Below, piece by piece: positions 33,474 through 42,391 of a stretch of 45,536 nucleotides of DNA (position 1 is the first letter of the stretch; each line of letters opens with the position of its first letter). The notes below the pieces were generated by a model. That model had not been told where the DNA came from. It ran no database searches and saw nothing but the letters and a program-made list of their open reading frames with translations. Source of the stretch: Candidatus Azobacteroides sp. (GTDB lineage: Bacteria > Bacteroidota > Bacteroidia > Bacteroidales > Azobacteroidaceae); contig WRFY01000113.1 of the NCBI GenBank assembly GCA_009783445.1, forward strand, positions 1 through 45,536. Reading direction: 5' to 3'. A program made the translations under genes and the position numbers.

Positions 33474-34844
33474 TTATCCGAATAATTCACGGAACGCTTC
33501 TTCTACTTTTTTGACCGAGTGGATTTGGATATTCAACTTTTGGGTATCGAAACCTTTAAGATTATTTTGTGGAATCAAGATTTTGTCAAATCCTAATTTT
33601 TCTGCTTCCAAGATTCTCTGTTCTATACGGTTGACTGGACGAATTTCACCCGATAATCCCACTTCTCCGCACAAGCAAACTGACCGTTCAATCGCTACAT
33701 CCAGATTGGACGACAACACAGCCGCAATCACCGCTAAATCCATGGCCGGATCGTTGACCCGCAGGCCGCCGGCAATATTGAGAAATACGTCTTTCTGTCC
33801 CAATTTGAAACCCACTCGTTTTTCCAACACGGCCAACAGCATGTTCATCCGACGAATATCGAAACCCGTTGCACTCCGTTGAGGGATTCCATAAGCGGCA
33901 GTACTTACTAAAGATTGCGTTTCGATTAAGAAAGGCCTAACTCCTTCAATAGCAGATGCTATGGCTATTCCGCTTAAACCTTCGTGATTTTGCGTCAGCA
34001 ACAACTCCGAAGGATTATTCACTTCTCGCAAACCATTTTGACGCATTTCGTAAATGCCTAATTCGGAAGCGCTTCCAAAACGATTTTTAATGTTTCGGAG
34101 AATGCGGTACAGGTAATGCCGGTCGCCTTCAAATTGAAGAACAGTATCTACAATGTGTTCCAAAACTTTAGGACCAGCGATATTTCCTTCCTTATTAATA
34201 TGTCCAATCAACAAGACTGGAGTATTGGTTTCTTTGGCAAACTTCAAGAGAGCCGCAGCTGTTTCACGGACTTGGACGATGCTTCCGGGACTGGAATCCA
34301 CTCGCTCCGTAAAAAGGGTTTGTATCGAGTCGACGACCACCATATCCGGCTGAACCTCATTGATATGATTAAAGATTTGTTCCAAATTGGTTTCGCAGAC
34401 GATGAAGCAATTCTCATTCTCAATTCCCAATCGCTTCGCTCTTAATTTTAATTGTTTTGCGCTTTCTTCCCCCGAAACATACAGCGTTTTGTAAGCATTT
34501 TTCAGAACAGTCTGCATAATCAAAGTCGATTTGCCTATCCCCGGCTCTCCGCCAATCAAAACCAGCGAACCGGGAACTAACCCTCCGCCTAAAACACGAT
34601 TTAATTCATGGTCCTTCATATCCATGCGCACTTCGTTATCCGTTTGTATTTCTTTCAATAAAAGCGGTTTAGATTTAAATACGCTGAAATTGGATAATTC
34701 GGGCAAGGTTTGCGCTGGACTCGTTTTACTGACGGTTTCTTCCACATAGGTGTTCCATTCGCCGCATACCGGACATTTACCCAACCATTTGGGAGAATCA
34801 TTGCCGCATTGCGAACAAATAAAAACAGTTTTTGATTTTGCCAT
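33474..34844 (-). CDS. radA: DNA repair protein RadA
   Basis: A 456-residue RecA-like ATPase that promotes branch migration in recombination. It has the N-terminal zinc finger (CSQCG...CPVCGEW), a Walker A GGEPGIGKST, the RadA-specific KNRFG motif (NIKNRFGSASELG), and a C-terminal Lon-like domain (GGLRVNDPAMDLAVIAAVLSS). The start at 34844 (MAKSKTVFICSQCG) is standard for the family; the frame is open 37 codons further into the upstream gene without homology. It follows the Rpn-like gene on the same strand with 17 nt between them. Confidence 0.97.
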   Translation of the reverse strand: MAKSKTVFICSQCGNDSPKWLGKCPVCGEWNTYVEETVSKTSPAQTLPELSNFSVFKSKPLLLKEIQTDNEVRMDMKDHELNRVLGGGLVPGSLVLIGGEPGIGKSTLIMQTVLKNAYKTLYVSGEESAKQLKLRAKRLGIENENCFIVCETNLEQIFNHINEVQPDMVVVDSIQTLFTERVDSSPGSIVQVRETAAALLKFAKETNTPVLLIGHINKEGNIAGPKVLEHIVDTVLQFEGDRHYLYRILRNIKNRFGSASELGIYEMRQNGLREVNNPSELLLTQNHEGLSGIAIASAIEGVRPFLIETQSLVSTAAYGIPQRSATGFDIRRMNMLLAVLEKRVGFKLGQKDVFLNIAGGLRVNDPAMDLAVIAAVLSSNLDVAIERSVCLCGEVGLSGEIRPVNRIEQRILEAEKLGFDKILIPQNNLKGFDTQKLNIQIHSVKKVEEAFRELFG

Positions 34845-34861
34845 TTGAGTTCTATAACTGA

Positions 34862-35734
34862 CTAAATACCACTCTCTATGTAGCAAATAATTTGTTCTTT
34901 TGAAAAGCCTGTCAAGTAAATAATATCCTCGATGGGCATATTCTTTTGAAGACATCTCTGAATCACAAAGATTTTCTCTTTTTCCCGACCTTCTTCGATG
35001 CCTTCTTCTCGAGCATAATCTACAGCTGACCGAACATCGTGATACTCCAATATACTTTTTCTATACGTTTCCATATCTTTTTTTGTTAATCGTTTTATTT
35101 CTGCTAATTGAAACAATTTCTCAAAAATTTCACCTCCAACCGTTTCCGGACGATCTTGTAATCTGGACAAGTTTTTCAGGATGAACAGCCATTTATCAAA
35201 ATGAGTTTTTAGTTCCTCTTCTGTTTCCTTGAATTTGGGCAATTCGACCAGTACAAATTTCAGTTTGTTCGAATAAAGCGTTTTTGTTCGCTCCCGAACA
35301 AGATGAACATATTCAAGAACCTGTTCTCTGTCGCCTTCACATTCATCAAAAAGAACAAAATCCATGATAACTATCACATAAACAGCCTTCAGGTTGAAAT
35401 CCCAATTTCCGCGAGGCGCTTGTTTCTGTATGGGTAATGAAGCATAATAAATACTTCGTTCCCGAAAAAATGCTTGTTTTGCTCGCTGCATTTCTACAAT
35501 AAAATAATCGCCCTTTTCAGTGACGCAAAAAATATCAAAAATCGCTTTTCGCTCCATTTCCAAATCTCCCCCCTGTTCAGGAGGCAGGTATTGAATATCT
35601 GTGATCAAACCTTCTTCCCGGATCGCTTCATTGAGGAAATCTATCAGGAAATCTTTGTTTCCGAATATCTTGTGAAATCCGAAATCCGTTAACGGATTCA
35701 AATATCTTGATATAAATTCTTCAAAATTCTCCAT
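34862..35734 (-). CDS. Rpn/PD-(D/E)XK-family transposase-like nuclease
   Basis: A 290-residue protein of the PD-(D/E)XK nuclease-type 'transposase' family widespread in Bacteroidales. The N-terminal DFGFHKIFGNKDFLIDFLN block is a family hallmark, and the nuclease core shows FDIFCVTEKGDYFIVEMQ with the D-x(n)-E-x-Q residues. The C-terminal EEGREKEK coiled segment followed by a helical tail is also usual. Relatives (RpnA-E) are DNA endonucleases that raise recombination, and newer work links some to phage defence; the role here is unknown. It is probably co-transcribed with radA. No terminal repeats are visible at its ends. Confidence 0.9.
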   Translation of the reverse strand: MENFEEFISRYLNPLTDFGFHKIFGNKDFLIDFLNEAIREEGLITDIQYLPPEQGGDLEMERKAIFDIFCVTEKGDYFIVEMQRAKQAFFRERSIYYASLPIQKQAPRGNWDFNLKAVYVIVIMDFVLFDECEGDREQVLEYVHLVRERTKTLYSNKLKFVLVELPKFKETEEELKTHFDKWLFILKNLSRLQDRPETVGGEIFEKLFQLAEIKRLTKKDMETYRKSILEYHDVRSAVDYAREEGIEEGREKEKIFVIQRCLQKNMPIEDIIYLTGFSKEQIICYIESGI

Positions 35735-35986
35735 GGTTAAATGTTTTGGTTAATAAAAATGAATTGTTTGTTGCAAAGGTATTAGTTTTTTCCGACTTTT
35801 GCCAATTAAATTAATGTGGTTTGCATTTAGGAGGTAATGGCATGTTTCCAAACTAAAAGGATTCATGCGTGAAAAAAAAGTATGGGCCGATCAACATCCT
35901 ATTTCTGCAAAAGATGGTTTCGAAAATGAATGGAAGGAAAATGTAAATGTTGACTAAAGGAAAATTGGCAGATAAATTCTTTGATT

Positions 35987-36460
35987 TTACAGTATCCCTT
36001 TTATGAAGTAAAAAGCCAGCGCTCCGCATATTGCTAACTTCATCAAGGTGCCGGCCAAAAATCCGATGAAAGCGCCGATGGCCGAGCGAAAAGCAGTACG
36101 CATATCCTGCCTGTTGACGATTTCTCCAACGAAAGCGCCTGCCAAGGGTCCAAGCAAGATTCCCAGCGGGGGAAAAAATAGACCCGCTATCAAACCGATG
36201 GTGGAACCCCAGGTTCCGCCTTTCGTTCCGCCGAAGTGTTTGGTTCCCCAAATGGGAACATAATAATCGAGCAAAGTCACAACCAGTACAACGACAGCCC
36301 AAAGAATAAGAAAATTGAGCGTAAAAGGATGAAAATGAGTAAATTGTAATAAAATCAGACTACAATAAGCCAGCGGCGGACCCGGCAACAAAGGAACGAT
36401 GCAGCCGGCGATTCCGCCTAATAGTAAAACGATCCCGATGACAATTAATACAGTATCCAT
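35987..36460 (-). CDS. DUF456 membrane protein
   Basis: A 157-residue glycine-rich membrane protein with about four to five hydrophobic segments. The GKR-free core GSTIGLIAGLFFPPLGILLGPLAGAFVGEIVNRQDMRTAF is the DUF456 signature, with tandem glycine-zipper repeats. Function is unknown. The start lies 9 nt after the tolC-like gene ends, so it appears to be the last gene of the efflux operon, though DUF456 genes are often found alone. About 250 bp of non-coding sequence follow to the Rpn-like gene. Confidence 0.88.
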   Translation of the reverse strand: MDTVLIVIGIVLLLGGIAGCIVPLLPGPPLAYCSLILLQFTHFHPFTLNFLILWAVVVLVVTLLDYYVPIWGTKHFGGTKGGTWGSTIGLIAGLFFPPLGILLGPLAGAFVGEIVNRQDMRTAFRSAIGAFIGFLAGTLMKLAICGALAFYFIKGIL

Positions 36461-36469
36461 TAGCGTTTT

Positions 36470-37783
36470 TTAATAGATATGCTCTCCAGTGGATATTTTC
36501 AGTTTCAATAAACTGACCGTATAGTCAATTCTACTTTTCATCAAATCCAAACGACTTTCAGCCAACGCTGTTTGACTATCAAGCAGATCGAGGTTGGTAA
36601 CTGTTCCCGCCTGAAAACTGGTCTGCGCCAGTTCGAATGCCTGTTGCGCTTGTTTGAGTTGCAGCTCCTGCTGCATAATTTTCTTCAAAGCGGCATCCAC
36701 ATTGGCCTTGTTTTCGATTACCTCATTGGCTATATTCCTATTAGTCAATTCTGTATCTTGTTCCGTACTCTTTATTTCCGATTGAGCTTGCTGTCGGTTG
36801 TATTTCACCTTATTTCCATCAAAAATTGGAAATTTGAAGCTTATGCCGGCTACATAATTGAGTATCAATTTGTTTAAGTCCGGAAAGTAACCATTCTTAT
36901 ACCCTCCGGAAGCATATAAATCGAATTCTGGATAATTGGCAATGCCGGCTAAGCGATAACGGGTAGAAGCTATCTCCGATCGTTGATGCGCTATTTTCAA
37001 TTCTTCTCGCAGTTGATAAGCGTTGCTGATCAGTTTCTCATTGGGTTCCAAGACGGTTGGTTGCAGCAACTCCTTTTTCACGCTCAACGGTTGTTCCTGA
37101 GGATTTCCTAAAAAAGAATTTAACTGCGCTTGAAGCACCTGAAGGGACGTTTGCAAATCTATTTTCTGATTTTCCGTAGCGGAAATACGTACTTTGGTCG
37201 ATAAAATGGCATATTGCGTCGAAGTTCCTGTTGCCTCCTGTTTTTCCACAAAAGTCAAATGTTCGCCCAATGTCTTCAATTCCTCATCTTTAATCATAAT
37301 TGCTTCTTGCAAATAGAGAATGGAATAGTACTGATTCAATAGGGAAAGTGAAAGTTGTTGTTTCAACTGTTCCACAGAAAGTTGCGACAACAATTTGTTT
37401 TGTTTTTCCAGATCGACTTTTCCAGACGTTTTTCCGAAATCATAGATCCTCTGATTATAATTCAACCCCATATCATAATTATTGGCCGAATTCATCGTAA
37501 AACTTCCCAAAGTAGGGACGGTCAATTTCGTTAGCGGTCCCAGTCGCGTATAAGATGCCGAGACATTGATTAAGGGATAATAAGCCGATTTGGCTAAGCC
37601 GATGCGGGCATTGGCCGCCTCGATATCTTGCTCGGCCTTTATAATGGAAGGATAATTATTAATTACTTGTTGAATGACTTCCGTTAATCCCAACGAATCG
37701 GCGGAAAGATTACTGTACGCGCGGCTCCCGGGGATGAATGAAAATAGTAAAAAAAACGATACGATATAACGTAATTTACACAT
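36470..37783 (-). CDS. TolC-family outer-membrane efflux protein
   Basis: A 437-residue outer-membrane channel subunit. It has a signal peptide (MCKLRYIVSFFLLFSF...), two internally repeated halves typical of the family (long helical stretches with LTEVIQQVINNYPSI near the start and QLKQAQQAFELAQTSFQAGTVTNLDLLDSQTALAESRLDL near the end) and a beta-rich centre. The start is set at 37783, where the signal peptide begins; the frame is open to 37825, which would add 14 codons directly abutting the upstream stop. It is the third gene of emrA-emrB-tolC and gives the pump its exit duct. Confidence 0.93.
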   Translation of the reverse strand: MCKLRYIVSFFLLFSFIPGSRAYSNLSADSLGLTEVIQQVINNYPSIIKAEQDIEAANARIGLAKSAYYPLINVSASYTRLGPLTKLTVPTLGSFTMNSANNYDMGLNYNQRIYDFGKTSGKVDLEKQNKLLSQLSVEQLKQQLSLSLLNQYYSILYLQEAIMIKDEELKTLGEHLTFVEKQEATGTSTQYAILSTKVRISATENQKIDLQTSLQVLQAQLNSFLGNPQEQPLSVKKELLQPTVLEPNEKLISNAYQLREELKIAHQRSEIASTRYRLAGIANYPEFDLYASGGYKNGYFPDLNKLILNYVAGISFKFPIFDGNKVKYNRQQAQSEIKSTEQDTELTNRNIANEVIENKANVDAALKKIMQQELQLKQAQQAFELAQTSFQAGTVTNLDLLDSQTALAESRLDLMKSRIDYTVSLLKLKISTGEHIY

Positions 37784-37825
37784 AATATAAAATAATTGTT
37801 GTGTTTTATAATCTAAATTTTCCAA

Positions 37826-39451
37826 TTAACTCTGTTTGGATTCATTACCTTTGGCAAGAATTTTCCTTTTCGAATACATTAGCAAAGCAGGGATCAAACC
37901 CAAGATGGTTAAACAACAGGCAATCCGAAAATCATCGTTGATGCCCTCAATAAATGCTTGTGTATTGACATGCGACGACACGATCATCTGGCTTTGCCGC
38001 ATGGCTGAGGCTAATGAACTTCCTCCATGTTCCTGTATGTAATACGACATATTTCGGGTCACGCTTGCGAAAGCTTCCGATTGTGAATTAATGGCTTGTC
38101 CATATACTTGACTGTGAAAATTGGCGCGAGCCGTCAGCAGCGTAGTAAAAACAGCAATTCCCAAGCTTCCTCCGATTTGCCGTATGGTATTGATAATGCT
38201 GGAAGCTTGAGCCATTTGTTCTGAAGGGAGGGTTAGTAAAGTCAACGAACTTAAGGGCGTGAATATCATTCCCATACCAAATCCCCTCAAATACAGTGAT
38301 ACCATAATATTATGATGCTCGGACATAAATGAGAAATGGGTATTGGCCAGAAAACTCAGCGACAAAAGACAAATTCCTATACAAATTGGAATTTTGGGAT
38401 TGGCTTTATCGGAGGTTAACCCTACAATCGGAGAAATACTTCCCTGAATGATGCCCACCGGCAAAAATACGGCCCCCGATTGCAAAGCGGTATAGTTCAT
38501 CGAATTTTGCAAATAAAGCGGAAGTAGAAATGTACTTCCGAACATTCCCATTCCAAATATCATCATGAATATATTTCCTAAGGCAAAATTATGATTCCTT
38601 AATAATCGCAGGTTAATCAACGGATGGGTAGTCGTAAGTTCTCTGGAAATAAATGTGATCAATGCAAAACCAGAAATGGCAAAGCAAAGCAGAATATAAG
38701 GCGATCTCCATCCTTCGGCATTAGACGCTGAATTTCCTTCCGTCAAAGCATACAGTAGTACCGGCAAAAAGATGCTTACAGACATGAATCCCAGCAGGTC
38801 GAATTTCCGCGCATTCGGATTCTTTACTTCCCGTTGGATAACCATAGTGAAGAATAAAGCAAAAACGCCGACAGGCACATTCACATCGAAGATTAATTGC
38901 CACCCGAAATTATCAACCAAATAGCCGCCGATCAGCGGACCAAACGAAACGGAAGCAGCCGATGCTATCGCCCAGAAACCAAGCGCAACTCCTCGTTGAC
39001 TGGGAGGAAATTCGCGGACTATAATGGCCATACCCAGCGTCTGTACGATACCGGCTCCTAAGCCTTGAAGAATGCGGGAGCAAATCAGGGAAAGTTCATT
39101 GTGCGACATGGCGCAACACAACGAACCGACAGTAAACAAAAATAATCCCCAAAAATAGACCTTCTTATAGCCAAACTTATCGGCAAGCCATCCTGAAGTG
39201 GGCAACATGGCAGCCATGGCAAGCATGTAGGCGGTGATCACCCATTGGATGGAGTCCAAACTAACGCCGAACGAGGCCATGATTTTGGGTAATCCTACAT
39301 TGACAATTGTACCGTCAAGTACAGCCATAAATGTCCCTAACATTATATTAGCAAGGACAAACCATTTATAATAAGGACTTCTGGGATGGTACAACGAATC
39401 GCGATTGCGAAGATTACGACGAATACGATGCCAAACCGTAACTTTTCTCAT
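37826..39451 (-). CDS. emrB: EmrB/QacA-type (DHA2) drug:H+ antiporter
   Basis: A 541-residue MFS transporter with about fourteen hydrophobic segments and a cytoplasmic basic N-terminus. DHA2 motifs are visible: LDGTIVNVGLPKI in the first helix, GWLADKFGYKKVYFWG (motif A), and GPLIGGYLVDNFGW (motif C, antiporter). EmrB partners with the EmrA adaptor and a TolC-like channel to export lipophilic drugs across both membranes. The ATG overlaps the stop of emrA by 4 nt. Substrates cannot be inferred from sequence. Confidence 0.95.
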   Translation of the reverse strand: MRKVTVWHRIRRNLRNRDSLYHPRSPYYKWFVLANIMLGTFMAVLDGTIVNVGLPKIMASFGVSLDSIQWVITAYMLAMAAMLPTSGWLADKFGYKKVYFWGLFLFTVGSLCCAMSHNELSLICSRILQGLGAGIVQTLGMAIIVREFPPSQRGVALGFWAIASAASVSFGPLIGGYLVDNFGWQLIFDVNVPVGVFALFFTMVIQREVKNPNARKFDLLGFMSVSIFLPVLLYALTEGNSASNAEGWRSPYILLCFAISGFALITFISRELTTTHPLINLRLLRNHNFALGNIFMMIFGMGMFGSTFLLPLYLQNSMNYTALQSGAVFLPVGIIQGSISPIVGLTSDKANPKIPICIGICLLSLSFLANTHFSFMSEHHNIMVSLYLRGFGMGMIFTPLSSLTLLTLPSEQMAQASSIINTIRQIGGSLGIAVFTTLLTARANFHSQVYGQAINSQSEAFASVTRNMSYYIQEHGGSSLASAMRQSQMIVSSHVNTQAFIEGINDDFRIACCLTILGLIPALLMYSKRKILAKGNESKQS

Positions 39452-40449
39452 GATTTTTTGATGATTTTAACCACTGCCGACATTCCCGTCTTAAATTCGA
39501 AGGAAGAAAGATCTTTTCCATTTTCAGTCGCATCTATCGAAACTTTAATAGGCACGCGTTGCGTCACCTTCGTAAAATTACCCGATGCATTATTGGGTGG
39601 AATCAATGAAAATTGTGCAGCCGTCGATGGACTTATCATAAAAACTTTTCCCGTAAATTCAACGCCAGGGTAGGTATCAATCGTAAACTTCACTTTTTGT
39701 CCCACATGCAAAGTTTTCATTTTAGTCTCTTCGAGATAGACTAAAACCCAAAATTTCCCCGTATCATTGATGGAAAAAATAGATTGTCCGGGTTGCACCA
39801 CATCTCCCGGCAATAACCATCGTTTGGCCACGATGCCTGTAGTAGGAGCATACAAGCGCGTATTATTCAATTGCGTACTAATAACGCCGATTTCTGCTTC
39901 AGCTTCGCCAATAGTCGCTTCAGCTGTACGAATTTGCGCTTTCGAAACAGAGAGCTGGGATTTTGCAGCATCCAATTGTGCTTGGGCTGATTCGCTGGCG
40001 CGTTTCGCATGTTCAAACTGTTCTTTGGTAGTCACTCCACCTGTGTATTGAGTTTGAGCCCGTTGAAAATCTTCCGTTGCTCTTTCGTTAGCTATTTCCA
40101 ATACTTTAATGCCTTTGATATCTGACTCGTATTTTGCTTCTGCCTGTAATTTGGATGCTTCGGTCTGTAATTTAGATGCAATAATTTCTTGTTTCTGAGC
40201 CAGTAGATCCATACTGTCTAACTCTGCAACTAACTGACCCACTTTAACAGAATCGCCTTCATCAACATATAATTTACTGATGCGTCCTAAAATCTTGGCG
40301 CCCACCGATATATTGTCTGATGTTACGTATGCGTCGTCTGTTCGCAAATAACTTGAGTAGTTTAAATACCATATAATACCTCCTGCAATTATACCAATTG
40401 CCACAACAGTAAGAAGAATATACATCTTCCAATTTTCAGTCTCTTTCAT
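39448..40449 (-). CDS. emrA: EmrA/HlyD-family membrane fusion protein
   Basis: A 333-residue periplasmic adaptor with one N-terminal transmembrane helix (about 10-31), a lipoyl-like half (YVTSDNISVGAKILGRISKLYVDEGDSVKVGQLVAELDS), a long coiled-coil hairpin (about 85-185), and a second lipoyl half followed by a beta-barrel (GIVAKRWLLPGDVVQPGQSI). It links EmrB to the outer-membrane channel. First gene of the operon; a TAATTTTG -7 box at 40516-40523 on the minus strand gives a leader of about 60 nt. Confidence 0.95.
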   Translation of the reverse strand: MKETENWKMYILLTVVAIGIIAGGIIWYLNYSSYLRTDDAYVTSDNISVGAKILGRISKLYVDEGDSVKVGQLVAELDSMDLLAQKQEIIASKLQTEASKLQAEAKYESDIKGIKVLEIANERATEDFQRAQTQYTGGVTTKEQFEHAKRASESAQAQLDAAKSQLSVSKAQIRTAEATIGEAEAEIGVISTQLNNTRLYAPTTGIVAKRWLLPGDVVQPGQSIFSINDTGKFWVLVYLEETKMKTLHVGQKVKFTIDTYPGVEFTGKVFMISPSTAAQFSLIPPNNASGNFTKVTQRVPIKVSIDATENGKDLSSFEFKTGMSAVVKIIKKS

Positions 40450-40515
40450 CAGCTTTTTGTCTTAAACTATAAATCCTATTATCTTATTTTTTATCAAAAT
40501 TCAATATTTTGGCTG

Positions 40516-40523
40516 CAAAATTA
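40516..40523 (-). promoter_or_regulatory. Candidate -7 box of emrA-emrB-tolC
   Basis: Minus strand TAATTTTG; a TTTG at 40550-40547 is 23 nt away, slightly longer than usual. Confidence 0.45.
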
Positions 40524-40660
40524 CTCTAAAAAATTCATATACGTTACAAATTTTTTAAAAAATCACTCTTCCGATAATTTAAAGACTTTATCAGCAGATA
40601 AATAAAGATAATCCAAAAGAGGTTTTTTTGAATTATCCATTGGAAAAATAAAAACTTCAA

Positions 40661-40867
40661 CTATTCTTTTTCTTTTCTATATTTTTCTCTTTTCTTTAGT
40701 AAAAAATATAAGATAACAATGCAAATCAGTGTGAAAACCACAATAACACACCATTGAACATAACTTATTCCCATCTGGCGTCCGGGCCATGTGTAAATAC
40801 CCATTGCTATAAGATAAACTAACAAAGTGGCTGGAACGCCTATATGTCTTTTTATTTTCATCCGCAC
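40661..40867 (-). CDS. Small two-pass membrane protein
   Basis: A 68-residue protein with two hydrophobic helices (about 11-28 and 39-57) and a strongly basic C-terminal tail (LLKKREKYRKEKE). The codon pattern and helix lengths look real, but the family is unknown to me. It lies alone, 211 bp upstream of the efflux operon and 68 bp downstream of the sugar symporter gene, all on the minus strand. An alternative frame ORF of the same length overlaps it but is a cysteine/aromatic-rich shadow. Confidence 0.6.
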   Translation of the reverse strand: MRMKIKRHIGVPATLLVYLIAMGIYTWPGRQMGISYVQWCVIVVFTLICIVILYFLLKKREKYRKEKE

Positions 40868-40935
40868 ATTTTCTATTAAACATAATAGTAATTATGTATA
40901 TTTTTATTCCCTTGAAAAAGACAGGCTATTTTTGT

Positions 40936-42354
40936 CTATTTTCGTATCAGACTTTTCATTTCATTCAATTTCCGAGCATTTTCTTCCACCGTTTTACTGT
41001 CTAACTGATAGAATATTAGAGCTGCAATTCCACAAGCGGAAGCAATCAGCGGAAGCCATGCAAAGATTTGAGCGATACCGTTTTTCGTATGTTGAGACAT
41101 ATTTATGTCGTTAGCGACAAAGCCGATAGCGCCTAAAGCATACAATCCCAAGGATCCGGAAATTGTATTGCCTAATTTTTGCGCCATTGTAGCCGAAGAA
41201 TACACCAAACCCGTTGCACGCCGTCCGGTTTTCACTTCCGAATCGTCGGCCACATCGGCATACATCGACCACATGATAAATCCGGTCGGTCCAATGCAAA
41301 TGGTAAAAAGAATTTGCATCAACACGATCAATCCCAATGAAGTGCGGGGGATAAAAGCAAATGAAACAGAGGCTATCGAGGCCAACACAAAACACCCCAT
41401 CCACACATTCCGTTTACCATATTTGGTCACAATGGGTTTGACAAGCAGAGTTCCGATAATCGTGATGATAGCGCCTATACTCAACAGCAAAGACGAAAAA
41501 GTTTCCCACGAAATAGATTGACCGAAAAATGTTCCCTCAATATGAAAAAACTGTCGATCGCCGATCATTTCAAGCGTCGCTACATAATATTTCGCATAAT
41601 AGGCTGTCAATGAACTATGTATGACAGTAAAAAACAGCATGGAAATTCCTGCTAAAGTCAGGAAAATCCAAGGTTTATTGCGGCTTAAGTCCTTGATATC
41701 GTCCGAAATTCTGTTTTTTTCTTCATGCACCGGCTCTACCCGTTCTCTGGTGTTAAGAAAACAAAGAATCAGCGATGCGAATGTAATCAGGGCGTAAATC
41801 CCTACTACAATGGAAAAAGCGCTTTGTGGAGAATACGTCTGGGAGAAATATTCCACGAATGTCAAAGTAGAACCGTAAACGACAAAACAACCTACTTGCG
41901 CCAATATATTCCGGTAGGCGGAAATAGATGTTCGTTCATCCGGACGGGATGACATGACGCCCATCAATGCGCCGTAAGGCACATTGACTACGGAATACAT
42001 CAGCATGAACGCTCCATAAGTAATGTAGGCGTAAAGCAGTTTGCTTCCTCCCGTAAATTCGGGCGTGAAAAATGTAATGAATCCAATGATACAGAAAGGA
42101 ATAGCGCCATACAAAATCCATGGGCGAAAACGTCCGTATGGAGTTTTTGTCCGGTCGGCAATCGCGCCGATCACTACATCGAAGCAAATGTCTATACAAC
42201 GGATAACCAACAACATAGTGGCCGCTTCTACGGCTGCAATACCGAAATAATCGGTATAGAAAATGGCCGCAAATGTTCCGATAAGTGCCCAAAACAAGTT
42301 GCAAGCCATATCGCCCAAACCGTAAGAAAATTTTTCGAGAAAAGATATTTTCAT
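40936..42354 (-). CDS. GPH-family sugar:cation symporter
   Basis: A glycoside-pentoside-hexuronide transporter of 472 residues (from 42354) with about twelve hydrophobic segments. Family landmarks: KFSYGLGDMACNLFWALIGTFAAIFYTDYFGI at the N-terminus, GAIADRTKTPYGRFRPWILYGAIPF in the first half, and the TGRRATGLVYSSATMAQKLGNTISG block. I start it at 42354 (MKISFLEKF...), which gives a 37-nt gap after the GH94 stop; a longer frame to 42408 would overlap that gene. Its place after a GH94 phosphorylase suggests uptake of a disaccharide such as cellobiose. Confidence 0.9.
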   Translation of the reverse strand: MKISFLEKFSYGLGDMACNLFWALIGTFAAIFYTDYFGIAAVEAATMLLVIRCIDICFDVVIGAIADRTKTPYGRFRPWILYGAIPFCIIGFITFFTPEFTGGSKLLYAYITYGAFMLMYSVVNVPYGALMGVMSSRPDERTSISAYRNILAQVGCFVVYGSTLTFVEYFSQTYSPQSAFSIVVGIYALITFASLILCFLNTRERVEPVHEEKNRISDDIKDLSRNKPWIFLTLAGISMLFFTVIHSSLTAYYAKYYVATLEMIGDRQFFHIEGTFFGQSISWETFSSLLLSIGAIITIIGTLLVKPIVTKYGKRNVWMGCFVLASIASVSFAFIPRTSLGLIVLMQILFTICIGPTGFIMWSMYADVADDSEVKTGRRATGLVYSSATMAQKLGNTISGSLGLYALGAIGFVANDINMSQHTKNGIAQIFAWLPLIASACGIAALIFYQLDSKTVEENARKLNEMKSLIRK

Positions 42355-42391
42355 GGTATTTGATTGTGTTTTTTGCTGTTGTGGATTTTTA

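Noticed and set aside
35866-35958. 31-codon plus-strand frame starting MREKKVWADQ between the Rpn-like and DUF456 genes
   Set aside because: Short, no promoter or conserved feature, and overlaps nothing coherent; not enough to call a gene.
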